A stretch of 64,000 bases of DNA from Mycolicibacterium sp. HK-90 (GTDB lineage: Bacteria > Actinomycetota > Actinomycetes > Mycobacteriales > Mycobacteriaceae): NCBI RefSeq assembly GCF_030486405.1, contig NZ_CP129613.1, forward strand, positions 744,001-808,000, written 5' to 3'. A program made the position numbers and the translations under genes. Numbering within the stretch: position 1 is the first letter of the stretch; each line of letters begins with the position of its first letter. Positions 33,584 through 42,050 of the stretch are shown here, piece after piece. The notes under the pieces were generated by a model. That model did not search any database and was not told where the DNA came from. It worked only from the letters and a program-made list of their open reading frames with translations.

Positions 33584-35464
33584 ATGACGCAACCCAATGA
33601 CCCGCGGGTCACGGCTGGCGGGCCGGCCAGACCGGCTGCGGCCGGCGGGCCGGCCAGACCGGTCAAGGTGATCGTCGAACTCATCGACCACACCAGCACG
33701 ATCGCCGCCACCTATGACCGCGGGGACCTGGTGGAGCGGCTGCGGGTCGCGAAGGTGCGCATCAGTGATCCCCAGATCCGGGTGGTCATCGCCGGCCAGC
33801 TCAAACAGGGCAAGAGCCAGCTCCTCAATTCCCTGCTCAACATCCCGGTGGCCCGCGTCGGCGACGACGAATCCACCGTGCTGGCCACCGTTGTCTCCCA
33901 CGGTGAACAGGCGTCGGCGCGCCTGGTGGTGGCCCGGCCCGACGGCGCCGAACCCGAACTGATCGAGATCCCGCCGTCCGAGGTCACCAACGATCTGCGT
34001 CGTGCCCCGCAGGCCGGCGGCCGTGAGGTGCTGCGGGTCGAGGTGACCGCCCCGAGCCCGCTGCTCAAGGGTGGCCTGGCCTTCGTCGACACCCCGGGCG
34101 TCGGCGGGCATGGGCAGCCACACCTTTCGGCGACGCTGGGTCTGTTGCCCGACGCCGACGCGCTGCTGATGGTCAGCGACACCAGCCAGGAGTTCACCGA
34201 ACCGGAGATGACCTTCATCCGGCAGGCGATCGAAATCTGCCCGGTGGCAACGATTGTCGCGACCAAGACCGACCTGTACCCGCACTGGCGTCAGATCGTC
34301 GGCGCCAACACAGCGCATCTGCAGCGGGCCGGGCTGAACGTCCCGATCACTCCGGTCTCGAGCGTGCTGCGCAGCCACGCGATTCAGCTCAACGACAAGG
34401 AACTCAACGAGGAGTCCAACTTCCCGGCGATCGTCAAGTTCCTGTCCGACCGGGTGCTGACGCGGGAGAATGACCGGATCCGGGACCAGGTGGTGGCGGA
34501 AATCTATTCGGCGGCAGAGCATCTGCTGCTGGCGGTGAACTCCGAGCTGTCGGCGTTCAACGATCCGAGCGAGCGTGAGCGGCTCACCGCGGACCTGGAG
34601 CGGCGCAAGCAGGAAGCCCAGGACGCGCTGCAGCAGACCGCGTTGTGGCAGCAGGTGCTCAACGACGGTATCTCTGACCTGACCGCCGACGTCGATCACG
34701 ATCTACGCAACCGGTTCCGCAACATCACCGCCCACGCCGAGAAGGTGATCGACTCCGGCGACCCCACCCTGCATTGGGCCGAGATCGGCTCGGAGCTCGA
34801 GGAGTCCGTGGCCACCGCGGTCGGGGACAACTTCGTCTGGGCCTATCAGCGTGCCGAGGCACTGGCCGCCGAGGTGGCCCGCACCTTCACCGAAGCCGGT
34901 CTGGAGGCCGTGCAACTGCCGCAGATCGACGCCCGCGACATGGGCGCCGGATTCGGCGAGATGAAATCGCTGGCCCGGTTGGAGGCCAAACCGATCAAGG
35001 CCGGGCACAAGGTGATCACCGGCATGCGGGGCTCCTACGGTGGTGTGCTGATGTTCGGCATGCTCACCTCGTTCGCCGGGCTCGGCATGTTCAACCCTCT
35101 GTCCCTGGGCGCCGGTCTGGTGCTGGGCCGCAAGGCCTACAAGGAGGACATGGAGAACCGCATGTTGCGGGTGCGCAGCGAAGCCAAGACCAACATGCGC
35201 AAGTTCGTCGACGACGTCGCCTTCGTGGTCGGCAAGGAATCGCGGGACCGGCTCAAGGGCATCCAGCGTCAACTGCGCGATCACTACCGCGACATCGCCA
35301 ACCAGACCACGCGTTCGCTCAACGAATCGCTGCAGGCCACGCTCGCCGCGGCGAAGACCGAGGAGACTGAACGCAACACCCGGGTCCGGGAACTGGAACG
35401 TCAGAAAAACATCCTGACCCAGGTGGTCGACCACGCCCGGAACCTGGCCGAAGTGGGCAACTAA
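33584..35464 (+). CDS. iniA: Bacterial dynamin-like protein IniA
   Basis: 626 residues. Dynamin-family GTPase: P-loop GQLKQGKS (about residue 71-80), switch region DDESTVLAT, G3 DTPGVGG, G4 TKTD. A helical stalk surrounds the membrane-active segment GVLMFGMLTSFAGLGMF near residues 485-500. M. tuberculosis IniA was shown to be a membrane-fission dynamin-like protein and supports tolerance to isoniazid and ethambutol. The N-terminus has a duplicated GGPARPA-type segment. ATG start after GGAGGG. Confidence 0.96.
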   Translation: MTQPNDPRVTAGGPARPAAAGGPARPVKVIVELIDHTSTIAATYDRGDLVERLRVAKVRISDPQIRVVIAGQLKQGKSQLLNSLLNIPVARVGDDESTVLATVVSHGEQASARLVVARPDGAEPELIEIPPSEVTNDLRRAPQAGGREVLRVEVTAPSPLLKGGLAFVDTPGVGGHGQPHLSATLGLLPDADALLMVSDTSQEFTEPEMTFIRQAIEICPVATIVATKTDLYPHWRQIVGANTAHLQRAGLNVPITPVSSVLRSHAIQLNDKELNEESNFPAIVKFLSDRVLTRENDRIRDQVVAEIYSAAEHLLLAVNSELSAFNDPSERERLTADLERRKQEAQDALQQTALWQQVLNDGISDLTADVDHDLRNRFRNITAHAEKVIDSGDPTLHWAEIGSELEESVATAVGDNFVWAYQRAEALAAEVARTFTEAGLEAVQLPQIDARDMGAGFGEMKSLARLEAKPIKAGHKVITGMRGSYGGVLMFGMLTSFAGLGMFNPLSLGAGLVLGRKAYKEDMENRMLRVRSEAKTNMRKFVDDVAFVVGKESRDRLKGIQRQLRDHYRDIANQTTRSLNESLQATLAAAKTEETERNTRVRELERQKNILTQVVDHARNLAEVGN

Positions 35465-35531
35465 GCTCCAATAGCTGGTTTCGAATGAACCCCGGGTTGA
35501 CTTCGGGGTTGAAAGGGGTGGACTCGGCAGC

Positions 35532-37022
35532 GTGAGCACGGCCGATCAGGTGCGCTCGATTCTGGGCGGCACCATCAAGGCGTACCGGGGCGACCCGGCC
35601 TATCGCAATCGGCCCGACGTGCACAACGAGCTCGACCGCATCGGGCGCCGGCTCAACCAGCCGATTCGCATTGCGCTGGCCGGCACGCTCAAGGCAGGCA
35701 AGTCGACCCTCGTCAACGCCTTGGTCGGGGAGGACATCGCGCCCACCGACGCCACCGAGGCCACCCGCATCGTCACCTGGTTCCGGCACGGCCCCACCCC
35801 CAAGGTGACCGCCAACCACCGCGGCGGGCGGCGATCCAACGTGCCGATCGCGCGGGACCCGCACGACCGCGGGCTCACGTTCAGCTTCGCCGGCCTGAAT
35901 CCCGATGAGGTGGCGGACCTCGACGTGGAGTGGCCGGCCGCCGAGCTGATCGACACCACCATCATCGACACCCCGGGCACCTCCTCGCTTTCCCGGGATG
36001 TCTCGTTGCGCACCCACCGGCTGCTGGTCCCCGAAGACGGGGTGCCGCGCGTCGACGCCGTGGTGTTCCTGCTGCGCACCCTCAACGCCGCCGACATCGC
36101 CCTGCTCAAGCAGATCGGCGAGCTGGTCGGTGGGTCTTCGGGCGCGCTCGGCGTCATCGGGGTCGCGTCGCGGGCCGACGAGATCGGCGCCGGCCGCATC
36201 GACGCGATGATGTCGGCCAAGGACGTCGCCAAGCGGTTCACCGAAGAGATGGACAAGACCGGCATCTGCCAGGCCGTCGTCCCGGTGTCCGGTCTGCTCG
36301 CGCTGACCGCCCGCACGCTGCGCCAGAGCGAGTTCGTCGCGCTCGAGAAGCTTGCCGCAATCGAGCCCGCGCAACTGACCAAGGCGATGTTGAGCGTGGA
36401 CCGCTTCGTCCGGGAGGACAGCACCCTGCCGGTCGATGCGGCCACCCGCGCCGCGCTGCTGGACCGGTTCGGCATGTTCGGTATCCGGATCTCGATCGCG
36501 GTGTTGCACGCGGGGGTGTCCGATTCCGTCGCGCTGGCCGACGAACTGCTCGAGCGCAGCGGGTTGATCGCCCTGCGCGACGTGATCGACCAGCAGTTCG
36601 CGCAACGGTCCGAGCTGCTGAAGGCACACACGGCATTGCTGTCGCTGCGGCAGTTCGTACAACACAACCCGATCTACGCGACGCCCTACATTCTCGCCGA
36701 CATCGACCCGCTGCTGGCCGACACGCACGCCTTCGAGGAGCTTCGGCTGCTCAGCCTGCTGCGGTCGCGGCCGACGACCCTGAACGAGGACGAGATGGCC
36801 TCGCTGCGCCGCATCATCGGCGGGCAGGGCACCGATGCGGCCAGCCGCCTCGGGCTGCAACCCGACGAGCCGTTCGACGGGCCCCGGGCCGCATTCGCCG
36901 CGGCGCAACGCTGGCGGCGCCGGGCCGACCACCCGCTCAACGACCCGTTCACCACGCGGGCCTGCCGGGCCGCCGTGCGCAGTGCCGAGGCGCTGGTCGC
37001 CGAGTACGCGTCGCGCCGCTGA
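35532..37022 (+). CDS. iniC: Dynamin-like GTPase IniC
   Basis: 496 residues. G1 AGTLKAGKS (about 50-58), the Thr-rich switch DATEATRIV, G3 DTPGTSSLS, and a TIGVASRADE-like G4 region (VIGVASRADEIG). Shorter than IniA and without an obvious hydrophobic paddle, so it probably works together with IniA as in other paired bacterial dynamins. GTG start 67 bp after iniA. Confidence 0.95.
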   Translation: MSTADQVRSILGGTIKAYRGDPAYRNRPDVHNELDRIGRRLNQPIRIALAGTLKAGKSTLVNALVGEDIAPTDATEATRIVTWFRHGPTPKVTANHRGGRRSNVPIARDPHDRGLTFSFAGLNPDEVADLDVEWPAAELIDTTIIDTPGTSSLSRDVSLRTHRLLVPEDGVPRVDAVVFLLRTLNAADIALLKQIGELVGGSSGALGVIGVASRADEIGAGRIDAMMSAKDVAKRFTEEMDKTGICQAVVPVSGLLALTARTLRQSEFVALEKLAAIEPAQLTKAMLSVDRFVREDSTLPVDAATRAALLDRFGMFGIRISIAVLHAGVSDSVALADELLERSGLIALRDVIDQQFAQRSELLKAHTALLSLRQFVQHNPIYATPYILADIDPLLADTHAFEELRLLSLLRSRPTTLNEDEMASLRRIIGGQGTDAASRLGLQPDEPFDGPRAAFAAAQRWRRRADHPLNDPFTTRACRAAVRSAEALVAEYASRR

Positions 37023-37075
37023 ACCTCACACGTGCGGGGGCTTAACGAAATGGGCCCCGCCGCCGACATACAGGT

Positions 37076-39034
37076 ATGCGTGATTGCCTGGGGTTGTCTG
37101 TGGGCGCGACCAATCTGGTGGCGATCGCCGACTACACACCGCTGGTGCGGCGGGCGGTGCTCACCGTGTTCGGGCATCGCGGGCCGGTGGTCGGTGCGCC
37201 GTCGGCGGCCGACGGGTTGGTGTTCACCGACTTCGTGGACCGGGTCGGTGACCCGGTGCCGCTCGTCGCTGCCGATGGTTCGACGCACCATGCCGAACGG
37301 TTGTTGGCCGGCGCGATCGAGGCGCTGACGGTTGAGGCCAGCCCGGCACATCGTCCCGACGACACCGTGGTGGCGGTGCCCGCCCACTGGACTGCGGCGG
37401 GGTTCGATGCGCTGCGCGGCGCCCTGCCCGGTATCCGCGTGGTTTCCGATTCGGTCGCGGCGTTGACCGCCATCCAATCGCATCCGGGTCTGCCGGCGCG
37501 CGGCGTCGTCGCCCTGTGCGATTTCGGCGCCTCCGGCACGAGCCTGACCCTGGCCGACGCCGGCGCGGGTTTCGCCACCATCGGGCAGACCGTCCGCTAC
37601 GACGAGTTCTCCGGCGACATGATCGACCAGGAGCTGCTGCGCCACGTCCTCGACGAACTGGACGCCGAACCCGCGGGCACCGCCGCGGTGACCGCACTGA
37701 CGCGGCTGCGCGAGCAGTGCCGGGACGCCAAGGAACAACTGAGCGATCAGAGTGCCACCAGCCTGGCCGGCCCCGGTGGCGCGATCAGGCTCACCCGTGC
37801 CGAACTGGACGCGGTGGTGGACCAGCCACTCGGTGGAGTGGTCGAGGCCATGTTCGACCTGCTGCGCCGCAACGGAATTCACCCGGCACAGCTGGCCGCT
37901 GTGGTCACGGTAGGTGGCGGGGCCCGGATACCTCTTGTGACCCAACGGCTTTCCGAGGCCTTCCGGATGCCCGTCACCACCGTGCCGCAGGCCCAGGTGA
38001 TCGCGGCGATCGGAGCCGGACTGCTGGCCCGCCGCGGCGTCGACGAGACGGCAACGCAGGTGGCCTACGCCGCACCGGTGGCGGCTTCGGCGGCGGCCAC
38101 GGTGACTCCCAGCGCCGCCCCCACGGTGGCCGCTTCCGCGCTCGCCTGGTCAGCCGCCGACGACATCGCCGAGGTCGCCGAGTTCATCCCCGAATCGGTG
38201 ACCGATGATTCCGCCCGGCCCGAAATCGTGTTCACCGAGCCGCCACCACCGCCTGCCCCGCCCCGTATCGCCTGGTACCGGCGCGTGGGAGTGGTGGGGT
38301 ACGCGGCGGTGTTCCTGGCTGTCGTCGGAACGGCCGGCATGGTGCTCTCGGCTCGGGCCGACCGCCTCGATGCCTCCGAAACGGGGTCGAGTGTTGCGGC
38401 GCCGCAGACGGTTCCGGCCGAATCGCCGTTGGCGCAGGCGCTGCCCGCACCGCCGACCCGCACCGTGGTGGTGCGCGATCCGTCGTGGCCGGCCCAGTCC
38501 GCGCCCCCTGCCCTCGGACAGTCGGCGCCGCGTCCGGCGGCAGCACCCCGATTGGTGCAGAGCAGGCAGAGCCCACCGGTTGCCCGGGCCCCGCAGCGAG
38601 TGGCCCCGCCACCGAAGGCAGCGCCCCGCCCGCGACCGGCCGCGCCCGCTCCTGCGCCTGTACCGGTAGGGGTCCCGCCGATTCCGGTGCCGCCATTGGC
38701 ATTTCCGCCGGTGCCGATCCCGCAGTTGCCGATCCCGACGTTCAAGCCTCCGGTATCGCCGTCGCCGTCGCCGACCGCGAGCCCTTCGCCATCGCCTTCG
38801 CCATCGCCTTCGCCCTCGCCCTCGCCAGAGCCGACGGCGACGCCGGAGCCGACTCCGGAACCGACGCAGGCACCTGAACCGACGCAGGCGCCTGAGCCCA
38901 CGCCTGAGCCCACGCAGGCACCTGAGCCCGCACCTGAGCCCGCACCTGCGCCCGCACCTGAGCCCGCACCTGCGCCCACGCAGGCGCCCGAGCCCGCACC
39001 TGCGCCCGAGCCGACTGAGACACCCACGCCCTGA
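37076..39034 (+). CDS. Hsp70-like membrane ATPase with Pro/Glu/Thr-rich tail
   Basis: 652 residues, paralogue of the protein at 29536-31317. Phosphate 1 LGLSVGATNLVAI, phosphate 2 ALCDFGASGTSLTLADAG (about 145) and adenosine motif VVTVGGGARIPLVTQRL are all intact. A linker leads to AWYRRVG and one membrane helix (about 402-425), then a Pro-rich tail ending in P-S repeats and APEPTQ/APEPAP repeats. Starts 53 bp after iniC on the same strand, so it may be the last gene of the ini operon. The nucleotide-binding fold inside and a stiff tail outside suggest signal or force transfer across the membrane; this is inference. Confidence 0.87.
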   Translation: MRDCLGLSVGATNLVAIADYTPLVRRAVLTVFGHRGPVVGAPSAADGLVFTDFVDRVGDPVPLVAADGSTHHAERLLAGAIEALTVEASPAHRPDDTVVAVPAHWTAAGFDALRGALPGIRVVSDSVAALTAIQSHPGLPARGVVALCDFGASGTSLTLADAGAGFATIGQTVRYDEFSGDMIDQELLRHVLDELDAEPAGTAAVTALTRLREQCRDAKEQLSDQSATSLAGPGGAIRLTRAELDAVVDQPLGGVVEAMFDLLRRNGIHPAQLAAVVTVGGGARIPLVTQRLSEAFRMPVTTVPQAQVIAAIGAGLLARRGVDETATQVAYAAPVAASAAATVTPSAAPTVAASALAWSAADDIAEVAEFIPESVTDDSARPEIVFTEPPPPPAPPRIAWYRRVGVVGYAAVFLAVVGTAGMVLSARADRLDASETGSSVAAPQTVPAESPLAQALPAPPTRTVVVRDPSWPAQSAPPALGQSAPRPAAAPRLVQSRQSPPVARAPQRVAPPPKAAPRPRPAAPAPAPVPVGVPPIPVPPLAFPPVPIPQLPIPTFKPPVSPSPSPTASPSPSPSPSPSPSPSPEPTATPEPTPEPTQAPEPTQAPEPTPEPTQAPEPAPEPAPAPAPEPAPAPTQAPEPAPAPEPTETPTP

Positions 39035-39053
39035 CACAAGCCCGGCACCTAAA

Positions 39054-39090
39054 CCGCGGATTACTGCTCAATATTGACTGCAATCCGCGG
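39054..39090. terminator. Terminator between convergent genes
   Basis: 9-bp stem CCGCGGATT / AATCCGCGG with a 19-nt AT-rich loop in the 65-bp gap between the Hsp70-like gene and the convergent AbiEi-type gene. Could serve both directions. Confidence 0.6.
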
Positions 39091-39099
39091 CGTTGATGA

Positions 39100-40065
39100 C
39101 TATGCGGCGCGGTCGAGCCGAGTGAACTCACACCTAGGCCCGCAAGGGTGGCCAGCTACGGCGACCCCGTGCCGTTGCAGCACCTGAGCGATCTTGCCCG
39201 CGGTCTGGCACGCCCTGTCAAAGACCTGCCCGTAGGAGAGCCTGACGGTCGAACGGCCGTCGACAGCCGCGTCGAGATCGCGTTCGAAATCCGCGTCCCG
39301 CCGGGTCGCCGAATCGTGATACACCCGGCCGTCGAGCTCAACGATGAGGGATTCGCCGTACTCGGCGTCGCGATAGCAGACACCGATGGCTGACGCGGAC
39401 CGCTTCTGGCGCATGGCTCGGGGTAGACCGTGTGGCCGCTCGACGCGAACAAGGTAGCCGTGCTCGAGGACTGAGCAGGTGCCTTCGACGATATCGACCA
39501 GCACCGCCCGGACCCACCGGCGACGGCGCACCCGCCGCCGAGAATCGAGCAATTGCAGCAGCCGCTGCGCGGTCGTTCGGCGTGACTGGCACGCATTGGC
39601 CAGCACCGCGATGGCGTCGAGTTCGGACGCGGCGCGGCACGCGACGTCGAGCGCAGCTTCGTCGTACCGCATTCGCGGCGGGCCGACATTCCACAGCACC
39701 CTCGCCTGAAGGTTCGCGAGATAGTGAATGCGAACTCCAGCCGGTTCGGCCAAGCTAGCCCGGTGTTGAGGGACCGCGACATGAATGGGAAACGCATCCG
39801 CTCCCAGCGCCGATTCGAAGCACAGCGCCGCCGGGGCCGCGTAAAGCACTGCAGCCCAGGCGCGTTGCGGCCACGTCAGCGGTCCGGTGTGGTCGACGTA
39901 CACGCCCGCGTGGACCCGCGCCCATTCGTTGCGTCTGAGCAACCGCCGGACCTCGTGCTCCCGCAGACCGGCGTCCAACGCTTGACGGCGTGAGATCACC
40001 CCGTCCTGTTGGCGAAGAATCTCGACGACGTCCACGCTTTGGATACTCGTGGATCGGCGCGACAA
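39100..40065 (-). CDS. AbiEi-type antitoxin-domain / DUF559-like protein
   Basis: 321 residues. The N-terminal 60 residues (QDGVISRRQALDAGLREHEV, RRNEWARVHAGVYVDH) match the winged-helix domain of AbiEi-type antitoxins. The C-terminal part has VELDGRVYHDSATRRDADFERD, like the nuclease fold (PD-(D/E)XK, Vsr-like) of DUF559 proteins. Such two-domain proteins are common in actinobacteria, mostly without a toxin partner, and their role is unknown. No AbiEii nucleotidyltransferase gene is adjacent, so a complete TA pair is not supported. Confidence 0.72.
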   Translation of the reverse strand: MSRRSTSIQSVDVVEILRQQDGVISRRQALDAGLREHEVRRLLRRNEWARVHAGVYVDHTGPLTWPQRAWAAVLYAAPAALCFESALGADAFPIHVAVPQHRASLAEPAGVRIHYLANLQARVLWNVGPPRMRYDEAALDVACRAASELDAIAVLANACQSRRTTAQRLLQLLDSRRRVRRRRWVRAVLVDIVEGTCSVLEHGYLVRVERPHGLPRAMRQKRSASAIGVCYRDAEYGESLIVELDGRVYHDSATRRDADFERDLDAAVDGRSTVRLSYGQVFDRACQTAGKIAQVLQRHGVAVAGHPCGPRCEFTRLDRAA

Positions 40066-40113
40066 CGACCAGCACCACTTCGAGGATCTGTGGATAACCG
40101 CCGACGAGGCAGG

Positions 40114-40560
40114 TTAGGGGCCTTCTTCTGCGGGTGGCGTTGTCGTCGTCACCGGCGCGGTCGTTGTGGTGGTCGTCGTCGCAGTCGTGGTGGTCGTGGT
40201 GGTCGTCGTCGGCGGGGTGGTCGTCGTCGTGGTGGGCGGCGGCTCGGTCGTGGTGGTCGGTGCCACGGTTTCGGTCACGGTGTGAGTCGGTGCCGGGACC
40301 ACCGGGGCGGTGGTGACGACAGAGGTGGTGGTTGGGGTGGTCGTCGTGGTGGTTGTGGTTGTCGACGGGGTATCCGACGAGAACAGCTGCACCAGCGCAT
40401 AGATGACCAGGGCTGCGATGACGGCCCCGGCAGCGCCCATACCGATCAGCGCGGCAGGCTTGCGGTACCAGGGAACCGGTTCGGGAGCGGGCGGCTCGGA
40501 GTAGTCGCCGTAGCTCGACGCGTACTGGGTGGGCTCGTCGTCGTCGTAATAGTTCGACAC
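40114..40560 (-). CDS. Small membrane protein with Thr-rich tail
   Basis: 148 residues. A short acidic cytoplasmic stub (SNYYDDDEPTQYASSYGDY), then PVPWYRKPA, one membrane helix (about 33-57) and a tail of about 90 residues that is nearly all Thr, Pro and Val. The W-Y-R-K-P juxtamembrane motif and tail match those of the Hsp70-like proteins in this locus, as if only the anchor and stalk were kept. Possible O-mannosylation substrate. Function unknown. Confidence 0.8.
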   Translation of the reverse strand: MSNYYDDDEPTQYASSYGDYSEPPAPEPVPWYRKPAALIGMGAAGAVIAALVIYALVQLFSSDTPSTTTTTTTTTPTTTSVVTTAPVVPAPTHTVTETVAPTTTTEPPPTTTTTTPPTTTTTTTTTATTTTTTTAPVTTTTPPAEEGP

Positions 40561-40579
40561 GCGCCGATGGTAGGCGCGC

Positions 40580-41065
40580 TCAGCCGACGGGTGCTGGATA
40601 AACGGTGCGTGTCACGTTGGTGCGGGGACGGTTGCGGGTCGTGGTCGCCTCGTCGTCCTCGGTCTCCGACTCGGTCAGCGTCGGCTCCGTCGTCGTCGGT
40701 GTGGTGGTCGGGGTGGTCTCCGTGGTCGACGTGCCTGACGTCCCGGAGGTCTCCGACGTCGTCCCCGAGGGGTCCGGCACACCCGGCAGGCCGAACTCGG
40801 TGGTCTCCAGGGGACGGGTGGTGGTGATGGTGCGGGTTGTGGTGGTCTTCGAGGTCTTCGCCGACGTCGACGCATACGTGGGCGGAACGAAATCGATCGG
40901 TGCGTCCTCGGGCTCGCTGGAGCTCGTCAGGGTGATCGCGGCCCACAACACCAGGCCGATCACGACCAGGGCGGCGACGCTGGCCCCCAGGACCGCCGGC
41001 GTCGAATGATGCCAGGGTGCCTCGGGTGGCTGCCCCTGATCGTCGTCGTCACCGGTCACGGGCAC
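40580..41065 (-). CDS. Small membrane protein with Thr/Ser-rich tail
   Basis: 161 residues. Cytoplasmic stub DDDQGQPPEAPWHHSTP, a membrane helix (about 22-43, VAALVVIGLVLWAAITL), then a Thr-rich tail with TSGTSG and TTTPTTTE repeats ending TRTVYPAPVG. Same layout as the gene 20 bp downstream, with W-H-H-S-T-P in place of W-Y-R-K-P. The two are probably one operon. Function unknown. Confidence 0.78.
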   Translation of the reverse strand: MPVTGDDDDQGQPPEAPWHHSTPAVLGASVAALVVIGLVLWAAITLTSSSEPEDAPIDFVPPTYASTSAKTSKTTTTRTITTTRPLETTEFGLPGVPDPSGTTSETSGTSGTSTTETTPTTTPTTTEPTLTESETEDDEATTTRNRPRTNVTRTVYPAPVG

Positions 41066-41098
41066 CGATACTATGCCGGGCCCCGGAGCGGGTCTCGG

Positions 41099-42028
41099 TC
41101 AGCTCAGCTGACGGATGACTTCGGTGGCGAAGAGCTCGAGATGGTCGAGATCGGACTGGTCCAGCATCTGCAGGTAGACCCGTTGCACCCCGGCCTCCTG
41201 GAAGGGGCCGAGCTTGTCGACGATCTCGGCGGGCGTGCCGACCAGCGGCGAATTGCTGCGTAGTTCGTCCACCTCGCGGTTGATCGCAGCGGCCCGCTGT
41301 GCGATCTGCGCTTCGTCGCGGCCCGCGCACAGCACGAAGGCCGCCGAGTAGGTCATGGAATCCGCGGCCCGGCCGGCTGCGGCCACGGCGTCGGCGACCC
41401 GGGAGAACTGGGTCTGGAGAGTGTCCAGCGGCACGAACGGCACGTTGAACTCGGCGGCGAACTCCGCGGCCAACGCGGGTGTGCGCTTGGCGCCCATTCC
41501 GCCGATGACGATGGGTGGATGGGTCTGGGTGGGCTTGGGTAGCGCCGGAGAGTCGACGACGGTGTAGTGCTTGCCGGTGAAGTCGAAGGTCTCACCGACT
41601 GGCGTGTCCCACAGGCCGGTGAGGATGCGGAGCTGTTCCTCGAGCCGGTCGAACCGCTCGCCCAGCGGCGGGAACGGGATGGCGTAGGCCTGGTGCTCGG
41701 CCTCGAACCAGCCTGCGCCCAAGCCCAGTTCCACACGGCCACCGCTCATTTCGTCGACCTGCGCCACGGAGATGGCCAACGGTCCGGGGTGGCGGAAGGT
41801 GGCCGAGGTGACCATGGTGCCCAGCCGGATCGTCGAGGTTTCGCGTGCGATGCCGGCCAGCGTCACCCAGGAGTCGGTCGGCCCGGGCAGGCCGTCACCG
41901 CTCATCGCCAGGTAGTGGTCGGACCTGAAGAAGGCGGAGTAGCCGAGGGCTTCGGCGGCCCGGGCCACCGCGAGCTGGTCGGAGTATGTAGCACCTTGCT
42001 GGGGTTCGACGAAGACACGGAAATCCAC
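41099..42028 (-). CDS. LLM class F420-dependent oxidoreductase (TIGR03619/03560-like)
   Basis: 309 residues. Starts VVDFRVFVEPQQGATYSDQL; then FFRSDHYLAMSGDGLPGPTD, the RLGTMVTSATFRHPGPLAIS strand (conserved non-prolyl cis bulge region) and MSGGRVELGLGAGWFEAEH, the F420 site hallmark of the family. GTG 42028 is chosen because the upstream residues are shadow sequence. Starts 22 bp after the stop of the giant regulator on the same strand, so it may be in its operon. Substrate unknown. Confidence 0.9.
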   Translation of the reverse strand: MDFRVFVEPQQGATYSDQLAVARAAEALGYSAFFRSDHYLAMSGDGLPGPTDSWVTLAGIARETSTIRLGTMVTSATFRHPGPLAISVAQVDEMSGGRVELGLGAGWFEAEHQAYAIPFPPLGERFDRLEEQLRILTGLWDTPVGETFDFTGKHYTVVDSPALPKPTQTHPPIVIGGMGAKRTPALAAEFAAEFNVPFVPLDTLQTQFSRVADAVAAAGRAADSMTYSAAFVLCAGRDEAQIAQRAAAINREVDELRSNSPLVGTPAEIVDKLGPFQEAGVQRVYLQMLDQSDLDHLELFATEVIRQLS

Positions 42029-42050
42029 GACCGCCAGCCTATCGAGGATC

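Noticed and set aside
38740..39020. Repetitive CCT-GAG-CCC DNA as a possible tandem-repeat locus
   Set aside because: In frame it codes for Pro/Glu/Thr repeats that complete the second Hsp70-like protein; treated as coding.
39100..40065. A complete AbiE toxin-antitoxin system
   Set aside because: Only the AbiEi-like domain is present, fused to a DUF559-like part; the neighbours are not nucleotidyltransferases.
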